Of a DNA stretch of 39,812 bases, positions 8,362 through 16,629 are shown one piece after another. The position numbers and the translations under genes were made by a program. Positions within the stretch are counted from its first letter, which is position 1; every line of letters begins with the position of its first letter. Below the pieces are notes generated by a model. It was given only the letters and a program-made list of their open reading frames with translations. It was not told where the DNA came from and made no database searches. This DNA comes from Sphingobacteriales bacterium (lineage in GTDB: Bacteria > Bacteroidota > Bacteroidia > Chitinophagales > Chitinophagaceae), in NCBI GenBank assembly GCA_016200915.1, contig JACQDV010000014.1, forward strand, positions 1 to 39,812, written 5' to 3'.

Positions 8362-9867
8362 ATGTACAGTGATACTTCATTGGAAAAAATAAATCTGTTG
8401 ATGAACGAAGCATGGAACGCTTTTCATGTTTACCGAAAATTATCGCTCAAGCAAAGAGCTGATTTTATGCGGAACATTGCTATAGAATTAGAAAACTGTG
8501 GCGATGTATTGATAAAAGTAGCTATGAATGAAACCAATCTTCCCGAAGCAAGATTAAGAGGAGAAAGAGCCAGAACCATTTTTCAGCTCAACAGCTATGC
8601 ACAAGCCTGTGAAGAGGGAACCTGGTTGGAAGCAAGAATTGATACTGCTAATCCCGATAAAGTTCCACCAAAACCTGATATAAGAAAGATGCTGATTCCA
8701 TTGGGACCGGTAGTTGTATTTGGTGCTTCTAATTTTCCTTTTGCTTATTCAACTGCCGGTGGTGATACTGCTTGTGGTTTTGCAGCCGGTTGTCCCGTGA
8801 TTATAAAATGTCATCCGGCACATGCGGAGACCTCTACTATAGTTGCTGATGCAATTTTTAAAGCAGCAACCAAATGCAATATGCCCAAAGGAATATTTGC
8901 TCATGTTTATGGAACATCATTTGAAGTTGGTAAAGCATTGGTGATGCATCCGCATACGAAAGCGGTTGGATTCACCGGTTCTTATATTGGCGGTAAACAA
9001 TTATTTGATTGGGCTAATCAGCGTAAAGAACCTATTCCGGTTTTTTCAGAGATGGGAAGTATCAACCCGGTTTTTTTATTACCGGAAAAATTAAATGCAT
9101 CTTCAAAAGATATTGCTGCAATGTATGCCGGCTCCATCACTTTAGGTGTGGGCCAGTTCTGTACTAATCCAGGATTGATAATTGGAATAGAAAGTGAAGC
9201 CTTGCAATCTTTCATTCATGATTTAGGTAAGGCGATACAGCAAATTGCTCCCGGGCCAATGTTGCATCCGGGAATTGCAAAAGCTTATAAAGAAAAAAGA
9301 GAAACAGCGTTGATGCAGGAAGAAGTTCACTTAGTTGCGGAAAGCGAACAAACCCTGTCGGCGGTTTCAAACCCCGACAGCGGTTCAACCGGAATGCCTA
9401 CCATCGCCACCGCAACGGGTCAGGCCTTTTTGAACAATCCTGTATTGCACCAGGAAGTCTTCGGCCCCTACTCCATTGTAATTCGCTGCAAGGATATAAA
9501 TGAAATGACAGAAGTGGCCAAACATTTGGAAGGCCAGTTAACTTCAACTTTAATGGCAACTGATAATGATATATTGAATAATGATGATTTAATAGAAGCA
9601 GTAAAAAATATTTGCGGACGTTTTATTATTAATGGTGTTCCCACCGGTGTGGAAGTTTGTTTGAGTATGCATCACGGCGGACCATTCCCTGCTACTACCG
9701 ATTCAAGATTTACATCGGTTGGTGCGGATGGCATTAAACGTTTTGCAAGGCCTATCGCTTTTCAAAACTGGAGCAATAGTTTATTACCGGATGAATTAAA
9801 GAATGAAAACCCGTTGGGAATTTGGAGAACAATCAATAACCTGTTAACTCAGGAGAAAGTGAATTAA
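8362..9867 (+). CDS. Alpha-ketoglutarate semialdehyde dehydrogenase (aldehyde dehydrogenase family)
   Basis: A 501-residue NAD(P)-dependent aldehyde dehydrogenase. Catalytic residues are Asn124 (GASNFPFA), Glu230 (FSEMGS) and Cys267 (GQFCTNPG). The GQFCTNPG form and the overall length match the alpha-ketoglutarate semialdehyde dehydrogenase subgroup, which makes alpha-ketoglutarate as the last step of hydroxyproline or oxidative L-arabinose breakdown. It follows the lyase by 111 bases. Oddity: residues ~330-344 (QTLSAVSNPDSGST) are encoded by two 16-base repeat modules that match intergenic DNA at 19022-19056 exactly. They lie in a loop before the conserved PTIATATG...EVFGP segment, so the enzyme is probably still active. 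Confidence 0.88.
   Translation: MYSDTSLEKINLLMNEAWNAFHVYRKLSLKQRADFMRNIAIELENCGDVLIKVAMNETNLPEARLRGERARTIFQLNSYAQACEEGTWLEARIDTANPDKVPPKPDIRKMLIPLGPVVVFGASNFPFAYSTAGGDTACGFAAGCPVIIKCHPAHAETSTIVADAIFKAATKCNMPKGIFAHVYGTSFEVGKALVMHPHTKAVGFTGSYIGGKQLFDWANQRKEPIPVFSEMGSINPVFLLPEKLNASSKDIAAMYAGSITLGVGQFCTNPGLIIGIESEALQSFIHDLGKAIQQIAPGPMLHPGIAKAYKEKRETALMQEEVHLVAESEQTLSAVSNPDSGSTGMPTIATATGQAFLNNPVLHQEVFGPYSIVIRCKDINEMTEVAKHLEGQLTSTLMATDNDILNNDDLIEAVKNICGRFIINGVPTGVEVCLSMHHGGPFPATTDSRFTSVGADGIKRFARPIAFQNWSNSLLPDELKNENPLGIWRTINNLLTQEKVN
9351..9385 (+). repeat. Two-module repeat inside the KGSA dehydrogenase gene
   Basis: Module A AACCCTGTCGGCGGTT (9351-9366), spacer TCA, then module B AACCCCGACAGCGGTT (9370-9385). 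The CTGTCGG and CCGACAG cores can pair as a stem. Both modules recur exactly at 19022-19056 in the opposite order (B, AAA, A). Here the 35 bases are read in frame with no stop. Confidence 0.9.
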
Positions 9868-9871
9868 TATC

Positions 9872-9945
9872 TTCCACGCAAAGTGGCAAAGGAGCAAAGC
9901 CGCAAAGTTTTTAGCGCCTTATTTACTTAGAGCCTTTGCGTGGAA
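9872..9945. repeat. Inverted repeat with GCAAAG tandem words, likely bidirectional terminator
   Basis: TTCCACGCAAAG (9872-9883) is the exact reverse complement of CTTTGCGTGGAA (9934-9945). The left arm continues with further GCAAAG words (CGCAAAG, GGCAAAG, AGCAAAG, CGCAAAG). It fills the gap between two genes that converge (the dehydrogenase ending at 9867 and the membrane oxygenase ending at 9967), so it may end transcription from both sides. GCAAAG-rich repeats of this type are, to my knowledge, common between genes in Bacteroidota. Confidence 0.6.
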
Positions 9946-9966
9946 ATAAAAAAGTTCTTTGACATG

Positions 9967-11247
9967 TTATACGGAAACCGGAACTGCTTTATCCTTCTTT
10001 ATATCTGCAAAGACAAACCAGGCAGTTATTAAAGTTGAAATAACAAAATAACCCATCAGCACATACTGTATGCCGGCAAAAAACTTACTGGCACCAAACC
10101 AATCGTTTTGTGAAATAAGAATATAGACTCCAAAAATATTCTTTACTGCTTCCCACAGTAATGCAGAAGGATTTCTATCCATTAACTCTGTGTAAGCATA
10201 TACCAGCAGAAAAACAAAAGCACCGTAGAGATAGATATAATATTTATCAAGCTGATTGATGCCGGCAATATTGCCAAACAAATAACTGATGAATAAAAGA
10301 GTGATGGTTATTTGCACCCATGCCCATGCATTAAAAACAAAAGATGCTTTCGTTTCGTATTTATTAAAATGATAAACATCTGAAATTTTATACAACGGAT
10401 ATTTATCCGCCACATCTGCCGGACGCCAGCCAGTGGGCATAAACCAGATACGGAATTTATCTTTCAGGTTTTGTGTATGCCATGCATCTTTTATCAATAA
10501 CCACAGGTGCATGAAATTTATTTTAATAGGGTTCCATGTATGCACTGGTCTTGTTATACCATACACTGGTCTTATATCGGGCAACTCTTCCTGGTAAGTA
10601 CCAAAAAGTTTATCCCAAAAAATGAATATCTGTCCGTAGTTTTTATCGATATACTCCGGATTGATAGCATGATGCACCCGGTGATGGGAAGGAGTAACAA
10701 TAATCTTCTCCAAAAAACCCATCTTATTTATATGTTCAGTATGATACCAGAATTGTGCAAACAAATGTAATGGCGCCACCACTGCAATCACATTACCCGA
10801 AACACCCAACAATGCAGCAGGCAATAAAAAGATGGTAAAGATTTTAAAGACCACCGAAATGCTTTGCCGCAATGCACAGGCCAGGTTAAAATCTTCGCTG
10901 CTGTGATGAATGATATGAGCATTCCAGAAAAAATTGTATTCATGGTCTAAGCGATGACCCCAGTAACCGGCAAAATCTAATGCCATGAAAGCAATAAAGT
11001 AAACAAGGAAAGTAGATTGTACATGAACGATGGCCACATGCTTTACCATCCATTCATAGGTAATAATGGCAATGCTTAAACCCAGTACATCTTTGGTAAC
11101 ATTCGTAATACCGCTGCTGAGACTGGAAATCATATCAAGGTTGCGGACAGTATCTTTTCCTTTTAAATAGCCGTACAATTTTTCTCCTAATACTAAAAGA
11201 AGAAAAGCTGGCATTGCAATCAATAAAATTTTACCGTAGGTTTCCAT
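9967..11247 (-). CDS. Fatty acid hydroxylase/sterol desaturase superfamily membrane oxygenase, AGMO-like
   Basis: A 426-residue membrane di-iron oxygenase. The histidine clusters that bind iron are visible: HRLDH (98-102), HIIHH (111-115), HTEH (169-172) and HHRVHH (188-193), followed by the conserved NPEYIDKNYGQIFIFWDKLFGTY. Membrane helices flank them at ~5-25, 50-70, 78-95 and 135-165, and four more lie in the C-terminal ~130 residues. The order HxxxH, HxxHH, HHxxHH and the extra C-terminal helices resemble alkylglycerol monooxygenase (TMEM195) rather than true sterol desaturase. It is the only minus-strand gene inside the catabolic region and is divergent from the epimerase gene. A link to that pathway is not evident; lipid modification is more likely. 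Confidence 0.85.
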   Translation of the reverse strand: METYGKILLIAMPAFLLLVLGEKLYGYLKGKDTVRNLDMISSLSSGITNVTKDVLGLSIAIITYEWMVKHVAIVHVQSTFLVYFIAFMALDFAGYWGHRLDHEYNFFWNAHIIHHSSEDFNLACALRQSISVVFKIFTIFLLPAALLGVSGNVIAVVAPLHLFAQFWYHTEHINKMGFLEKIIVTPSHHRVHHAINPEYIDKNYGQIFIFWDKLFGTYQEELPDIRPVYGITRPVHTWNPIKINFMHLWLLIKDAWHTQNLKDKFRIWFMPTGWRPADVADKYPLYKISDVYHFNKYETKASFVFNAWAWVQITITLLFISYLFGNIAGINQLDKYYIYLYGAFVFLLVYAYTELMDRNPSALLWEAVKNIFGVYILISQNDWFGASKFFAGIQYVLMGYFVISTLITAWFVFADIKKDKAVPVSV

Positions 11248-11270
11248 ATAGCAAAGTCAAAATTCAAAAT

Positions 11271-11278
11271 CAAAAGTA
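11271..11278 (-). promoter_or_regulatory. Possible -7 box for the membrane oxygenase gene
   Basis: Read on the minus strand this is TACTTTTG, a match to TAnnTTTG, 23 bases before the ATG at 11247. It lies in an A-rich tract of CAAAA words that is itself repeat-like, so the match may be chance. Confidence 0.3.
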
Positions 11279-11296
11279 AAAATGTTTTTGTTCTAA

Positions 11297-12376
11297 ATGA
11301 AAAATAAGCCCATTACTAAAAAATATCTCAATAGTTCTCTCCACCGTTTTGGTGGATGGACATTTCATTGTGTGGATGCACATACCTGTGGCAATCCTGT
11401 TCGCCTGGTAGCAGAAGGTGGTCCGGAGCTGGAAGGCAACAATATGAGTGAAAAACGTCAACACTTTTTAAAAGAATATGATTGGATAAGAAAAGGTTTG
11501 ATGTTTGAACCAAGAGGGCATGATATGATGAGCGGAAGTATTTTGTACCCACCCCATAATCCTGATAATGATGTAGCAGTGTTGTTTATTGAAACCAGTG
11601 GTTGCTTACCCATGTGCGGACATGGAACCATCGGCACCATTACCATTGCAATTGAAGAAGGATTGATTCAACCAAAAGTACCAGGCACTATAAGAATGGA
11701 AACACCGGCGGGGTTAGTGAATGTGAAATATGAAACAGACGACAGACAACAGACGACAGACTATAAAGTAAAAGTAACCTCAGTACGATTAACTAATGTT
11801 CCGGCCTTTCTTCATTCAACTGAGTTAACTGCTGAATGTCCTCATTTAGGTGAGCTGGTGGTGGATGTTTCTTATGGTGGAAATTTTTATGCGATTGTTG
11901 ATGTTCAAAAAAATTTCAAGGGATTGGAACATTATCCGGCTGATAAATTAATTGCCTGGGCAAGAGAACTGAGAAAGAACATCAACGCCAAATATGAATT
12001 TGTTCATCCTGATGATGCTACCATCAATGGATGCAGTCATATTTTATGGACAGGTGCGGTGTTAGATAAAACATCTACGGCAAGAAATGCCGTGTTCTAT
12101 GGTGATAAAGCTATTGACCGAAGCCCCTGTGGTACGGGCACCAGTGCAAGAATGGCGCAGTGGTATGCCAAAGGTTTATTAAAGAAAGGTGATGAGTTTA
12201 TTCATGAAAGCATCATTGGCAGTAAATTCATTGGAAGAATTGAAGATGAATTAATTGTTCATGGCAAAAAATCTATCCGTCCATCAATTGAAGGTTGGGC
12301 AAAGATTTATGGGTATAACACTATCAGCATTGATAAGGATGATGACCCTTATGCTTATGGATTCCAGGTTTTGTAA
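11297..12376 (+). CDS. 4-hydroxyproline 2-epimerase (proline racemase family)
   Basis: A 359-residue member of the proline racemase fold. The two active-site bases are Cys107 (LPMCGHGTIG) and Cys278 (DRSPCGTGTSA). Having Cys at both sites marks racemases/epimerases; the dehydratases of the family have Thr at the second. It should convert trans-4-hydroxy-L-proline to cis-4-hydroxy-D-proline, the first step of bacterial hydroxyproline breakdown. Proline racemase is the alternative, but the neighbouring lyase, KGSA dehydrogenase and DadA-like genes favour the epimerase. Residues 146-156 (ETDDRQQTTDY) are encoded by a tandem GACAGAC/AACAGACGACAGAC tract and look like a short repeat inserted in a surface strand connection. 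A gap of 70 bases, containing repeats, separates it from the GH127 gene. Confidence 0.9.
   Translation: MKNKPITKKYLNSSLHRFGGWTFHCVDAHTCGNPVRLVAEGGPELEGNNMSEKRQHFLKEYDWIRKGLMFEPRGHDMMSGSILYPPHNPDNDVAVLFIETSGCLPMCGHGTIGTITIAIEEGLIQPKVPGTIRMETPAGLVNVKYETDDRQQTTDYKVKVTSVRLTNVPAFLHSTELTAECPHLGELVVDVSYGGNFYAIVDVQKNFKGLEHYPADKLIAWARELRKNINAKYEFVHPDDATINGCSHILWTGAVLDKTSTARNAVFYGDKAIDRSPCGTGTSARMAQWYAKGLLKKGDEFIHESIIGSKFIGRIEDELIVHGKKSIRPSIEGWAKIYGYNTISIDKDDDPYAYGFQVL
11732..11764 (+). repeat. Tandem CAGACGACAGA tract inside the epimerase gene
   Basis: The words CAGACGACAGA recur twice at a 16-base spacing (GACGACAGACAACAGACGAC). The tract is in frame and codes for DDRQQTTD. It has a low-complexity character unlike the surrounding gene, and resembles the CAGATGACAG tract inside dnaX at 35621-35652. 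Confidence 0.6.
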
Positions 12377-12394
12377 ACAGACCGGCTAAGTCGG

Positions 12395-12429
12395 GTGAAT
12401 GGTGAATCGTCAATAGTCAATCATCAATT
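12395..12429. repeat. Heptamer repeat tract (GTGAATG family)
   Basis: Five head-to-tail 7-base units: GTGAATG, GTGAATC, GTCAATA, GTCAATC, ATCAATT. An imperfect hairpin CCGGCTAAGTCGG lies just before it (12382-12394). The same heptamer family forms a longer array at 28162-28203. The tract fills most of the gap before the GH127 gene. Confidence 0.65.
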
Positions 12430-12446
12430 TTAAAAATATTACTAAC

Positions 12447-14429
12447 ATGAAAAAGTTAATTGCATTGTTTTTCATTTTAAATAACTCTCATCTTTCTGCT
12501 CAAACCACACAGCAATACTGGCCGGTTAATTTTTCAAGAGTAAGCATTACCGATAATTTCTGGAAACCAAAACTTGATCTCGTAGCTGATAAAACATTAA
12601 AAGCCTGTATTTATCAGACAGAAATTAAAACTCCCCGCATCCGCAACTTCATCAAGATCGTAAATAAAACAGGTGAAAAACATGAAGGCATTTATTATGA
12701 TGACAGTGATGTGTATAAAGCATTAGAAGCAATGGCTTATTCATTAAAAAATCATCCTGATACTTCTGTAGAAAATACTGCTGACCGATGGATCAACTGG
12801 ATCGCTGGTGCTCAAATGGAAGATGGCTATGTAGATACTTATTTTCAGTTAAGAGATATTTCTAAACGCTGGAACGATATTGAAAAACATGAAGATTATT
12901 GCGCCGGCCATTTAATAGAAGCAGCTATTGCTTATTATAATGCAACAGGCAAAAGAAAATTGTTAGATGTAGCTATTCGTTTTGCCAATCATATTGATTC
13001 TACTTTCCGTTTACAAAACCGTTACTGGTTCAGTGGTCATGAAGAAATTGAACTGGCATTAATGAAACTCTTTCATCTTACTAAAGAAGAACGTTATTTA
13101 AAACTGGCTGATTGGTACTTGTCTCAAAGAGGAAAACAATTACGCAATATTCCTAATAATAACTGGATTACTCCCGATTACTGGCAGGATCTGAAACCCG
13201 TGAAAGAACAAACTGAAATTACTGGTCATGCAGTAAGAGCGATGTATTTATATACCGGTGCAGCAGATGTAGCTGCTTCAACAGGTGATATGGGTTATGT
13301 GAATGCGATGAAGAATGTGTGGGAAGATGTGGTTTATAGAAATATGTATATCAATGGTGGTATTGGCTCTGCGGGAGATAATGAAGGATTCAGTAAAGAT
13401 TATGATTTACCCAATGAACAGGCCTATTGCGAAACCTGTGCTTCTGTCGGAATGGTTTTCTGGAATGCAAGAATGAACCAGTTAATTGGCGACAGCAAGT
13501 ATATGGATGTATTAGAAAGAAGTTTATACAATGGTGCTTTGGATGGATTGAGCTTAAGTGGTGATCGTTTCTTTTATGATAATCCATTGGCTTCTTCCGG
13601 TCAGCATCAACGCAGGGCATGGTTTGGTACAGCTTGTTGCCCGGCTAATATTTCAAGGTTGGTTGCTTCTGTTGGTGATTATGTTTATGGACAAGGCACC
13701 AACAGTATCTGGGTAAATTTATTCGTTGGCAGTAACACTACTATTCCATTGGCAAAAACAAATGTGGATGTAAAGATGCAAACCAATTACCCATGGGATG
13801 GCAATATCAAACTCAATATTGATCCGGTTAAAAAAACATCCTTTGATCTTTATTTAAGAATTCCTGGTTGGGCAAGTGGTGAAGCTTCTCCCGGTGATTT
13901 ATATCATTTTATTGATTTTAATTCAACTACCATTTCATTAAAAGTAAATGGCAAAGATGCTCCGGTAAAAATGGAGAAAGGTTATATGATCGTTAATCGT
14001 GAATGGAAGAAAGGCGACGTAGTAGAATATACTATCCCCATGCAGGTAAATAAAATAGCTGCTAAAAAAGAACTGAGTTATGATAACGACCGCTTTGCCG
14101 TGCAACGGGGGCCGCTTTTATATTGTGTGGAAGGAACGGATAACAGTAATGACGCCTGGAACTTTTTTATTCCGCAGAACACTTCTTTTCAAACGAAATC
14201 ATACGAGGTATTAACGGAAAAAGTAACAGCGCTGGAAGCAGATGCCAATGCTGTTCAGTACAATGACGCTTCACAAAATGTGGAGGTGGTAAAGAAAAAG
14301 ATCATTGCTATCCCTTACTATACATGGGCCAATCGTGGCAAAACATCCATGCAGGTATGGTTACCGGCTAAAATAAAAAATATTAAGATCAATTATAGTT
14401 CCGTATCAGGTGATGGCGGAAATTATTAA
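12447..14429 (+). CDS. Exported GH127-family beta-L-arabinofuranosidase
   Basis: A 660-residue glycoside hydrolase with a signal peptide (MKKLIALFFILNNSHLSAQ), so it acts in the periplasm or at the surface. The (alpha/alpha)6 barrel covers ~30-420 and a beta domain follows. It keeps the unusual cysteine/zinc active site known from HypBA1 of Bifidobacterium longum: acid/base candidate Glu313 (DNEGF), Glu329-x-Cys331 (CETCA), and Cys397-Cys398 (GTACCP), one of which is the nucleophile. GH127 enzymes remove beta-L-arabinofuranose, including the chains on hydroxyproline in plant extensins. The related GH146 family is the alternative. It leads a tight series with GH3 (26-base gap) and the DUF4965 enzyme, right after the hydroxyproline epimerase. 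Confidence 0.9.
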   Translation: MKKLIALFFILNNSHLSAQTTQQYWPVNFSRVSITDNFWKPKLDLVADKTLKACIYQTEIKTPRIRNFIKIVNKTGEKHEGIYYDDSDVYKALEAMAYSLKNHPDTSVENTADRWINWIAGAQMEDGYVDTYFQLRDISKRWNDIEKHEDYCAGHLIEAAIAYYNATGKRKLLDVAIRFANHIDSTFRLQNRYWFSGHEEIELALMKLFHLTKEERYLKLADWYLSQRGKQLRNIPNNNWITPDYWQDLKPVKEQTEITGHAVRAMYLYTGAADVAASTGDMGYVNAMKNVWEDVVYRNMYINGGIGSAGDNEGFSKDYDLPNEQAYCETCASVGMVFWNARMNQLIGDSKYMDVLERSLYNGALDGLSLSGDRFFYDNPLASSGQHQRRAWFGTACCPANISRLVASVGDYVYGQGTNSIWVNLFVGSNTTIPLAKTNVDVKMQTNYPWDGNIKLNIDPVKKTSFDLYLRIPGWASGEASPGDLYHFIDFNSTTISLKVNGKDAPVKMEKGYMIVNREWKKGDVVEYTIPMQVNKIAAKKELSYDNDRFAVQRGPLLYCVEGTDNSNDAWNFFIPQNTSFQTKSYEVLTEKVTALEADANAVQYNDASQNVEVVKKKIIAIPYYTWANRGKTSMQVWLPAKIKNIKINYSSVSGDGGNY

Positions 14430-14455
14430 GACAGTAAACAGTTAAAATTTATCTC

Positions 14456-16612
14456 TTGAAAAAGCAATTGTACAAAAGCATTGGTTTATTGTTGATCATT
14501 TTATCAACAACAACTTTACTCCTCGCACAAAACAAACCGGCGTATCTCAATTCATCATTACCATTGGAAAAAAGGGTGAATGATCTTATTCAGCAATTAA
14601 CGACAAAAGAAAAGATCGATCTGCTTTTATATAATAGTCCCGGCGTGCCAAGATTACAGATACCGGCTTACAACTGGTGGAATGAAGCTTTGCATGGTGT
14701 AGCCCGTGCCGGTAAGGCAACGGTGTTTCCACAGGCTATTGGTTTAGCTGCTACGTTTGATGATCAGTTAATACAACAATGTGCTGCTGCTATTGGTGAT
14801 GAGGCCAGGGCAAAATTTAATGCAGCTGTAAAAAATAATAACCGGGCACAATACCTCGGTTTAACTTTCTGGTCGCCCAACATAAATATCTTTCGTGATC
14901 CCCGCTGGGGCCGTGGGCATGAAACCTATGGTGAAGATCCTTTTCTTACCGGAAGTATTGGATCAGCCTTTGTAAAAGGTTTACAGGGAAATGATCCACG
15001 GTATTACAAAGCCGTTGCCTGTGCCAAACATTTTGCAGTGCATAGCGGACCAGAGCCATTGCGTCATGAATTTAATGCAGTAGTTAGTAATAATGATCTG
15101 TATAATACTTATCTCCCTGCATTTAAACAATTGGTTACCGAAGCAAAAGTTGGCGGAGTGATGTGTGCTTATAACCGCACTGATAGTTTACCCTGTTGCG
15201 GCAGTAAATTTTTATTGCAGGATGTTTTAAGAAAAGAATGGGGCTTTAATGGTTATGTGGTAACCGATTGCTGGGCATTGGACGATATTTTCCGTTATCA
15301 TCATTTTACCAAAACAGCAGAAGAAGCAGCAGCATTAGCGATAAAAGCCGGGGTAAATGTTGAATGCGGTAATACATTAAATATTTTACAAAAGGCATTG
15401 GATGAAAAATTAATTACTGCTCAAGATATCAATGCTTCATTAAAAAGAAATTTAGAAATATTATTTAAGATCGGGTTGTTTGATGAAGCGGCAATAAATC
15501 CATACAGCAGCATTAATGAATCAGTGATCAATAGCGAAGCACATATAAAATTAACCAGGCAGGCAGCTACAGAATCTATCGTGTTACTGTCAAACAAAAA
15601 CAATACACTTCCGCTTTCAGCCAATCTTAAAAACATTTTAGTAACCGGGCCTAATTCGGATGAAATAAATATTTTGCTGGCTAACTACAATGGTCTTTCT
15701 GGAAATTTAGTAACGATAGCAGAAGGTATAACCAATGCCGTGAGTGCTTCCACTATCATTGCTCAAAATAAAGGATGTTTTTTAACCGATACTACCAAAC
15801 AGGATGTTTACTGGAGAATAGGTGAAGCGGATGCTATTATTGCAGTATTAGGTTTATCACCTTACTTAGAAGGAGAAAATGGCGATGCGTATTTATCAGA
15901 AGCAGGTGGTGATAAAAAAGATATTAAGTTTCCTTACGCCCAGTTAAAGTATTTAAGAGCATTACGGGAGAAAACAAAGAAGCCAATCATTGTTGTACTG
16001 ACAGCCGGTTCCGCATTTGAATTAAAAGAAGTGGAAGAAATTGCTGATGCGGTTGTATTGGCCTGGTATCCGGGTGAACAGGGGGGCAATGCTGTAGCTG
16101 ATATATTGTTTGGGAAAGCGAATCCATCTGGTCGTTTGCCTTTAACTTTTTATCAATCAAATGATGATCTTCCTGCGTTTGATAATTATTCCATGCAGGG
16201 AAGAACCTATCGCTATTTTAAAGGAGCCGTTACACATCCGTTTGGATTTGGGTTGAGCTATACAAATTTTAACTATAGTAATTTAAAAATTACCCAACTA
16301 AAAGATCAGTATTATCTGCAATTCACCATAAAGAATACGGGTACAAGAGAGGGTGATGAAGTGGCGCAACTATATGTACAAAGAAAAGAACATACTGACA
16401 AGGAGCCATTGAAACAGTTGAAGGGGTTTAAAAGAATACATTTGAAAGCAGGAGAAAGTAAGATGATCAGTTTTGTGTTATCAAAAGCACAATTAAATTA
16501 CTGGGATGAAACTACGGGACAATATTTAATTTACCCCGGAACATATAAATTTATCATTGGTTCATCATCTGCTGATGAAAACTTAGTTTACGAAATAACA
16601 CGGACAAAATAA
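14456..16612 (+). CDS. Exported GH3 beta-glycosidase (beta-xylosidase/glucosidase type)
   Basis: A 718-residue GH3 enzyme. It starts at TTG (14456); this is well supported because the next residues form a clean signal peptide (MKKQLYKSIGLLLIILSTTT...LLAQ). The N-terminal TIM barrel has the RDPRWGRGHETYGEDP segment (148-162), the KHF motif (191-193) and the nucleophile Asp271 in YVVTDCWALDD, a form common in beta-xylosidases and alpha-L-arabinofuranosidases of GH3. The second domain follows (~370-570), then a C-terminal fibronectin-III-like domain (VAQLYVQR ... YLIYPGTYKFIIG). It lies 26 bases after the GH127 gene and 17 before the DUF4965 gene, consistent with one message. Sugar specificity cannot be fixed from sequence. 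Confidence 0.93.
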   Translation: MKKQLYKSIGLLLIILSTTTLLLAQNKPAYLNSSLPLEKRVNDLIQQLTTKEKIDLLLYNSPGVPRLQIPAYNWWNEALHGVARAGKATVFPQAIGLAATFDDQLIQQCAAAIGDEARAKFNAAVKNNNRAQYLGLTFWSPNINIFRDPRWGRGHETYGEDPFLTGSIGSAFVKGLQGNDPRYYKAVACAKHFAVHSGPEPLRHEFNAVVSNNDLYNTYLPAFKQLVTEAKVGGVMCAYNRTDSLPCCGSKFLLQDVLRKEWGFNGYVVTDCWALDDIFRYHHFTKTAEEAAALAIKAGVNVECGNTLNILQKALDEKLITAQDINASLKRNLEILFKIGLFDEAAINPYSSINESVINSEAHIKLTRQAATESIVLLSNKNNTLPLSANLKNILVTGPNSDEINILLANYNGLSGNLVTIAEGITNAVSASTIIAQNKGCFLTDTTKQDVYWRIGEADAIIAVLGLSPYLEGENGDAYLSEAGGDKKDIKFPYAQLKYLRALREKTKKPIIVVLTAGSAFELKEVEEIADAVVLAWYPGEQGGNAVADILFGKANPSGRLPLTFYQSNDDLPAFDNYSMQGRTYRYFKGAVTHPFGFGLSYTNFNYSNLKITQLKDQYYLQFTIKNTGTREGDEVAQLYVQRKEHTDKEPLKQLKGFKRIHLKAGESKMISFVLSKAQLNYWDETTGQYLIYPGTYKFIIGSSSADENLVYEITRTK

Positions 16613-16629
16613 AAGCACTTGTAAATTTT

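Noticed and set aside
11297-12376. Trans-3-hydroxyproline dehydratase
   Set aside because: That branch of the family has Thr at the second catalytic site, whereas Cys278 is present here.
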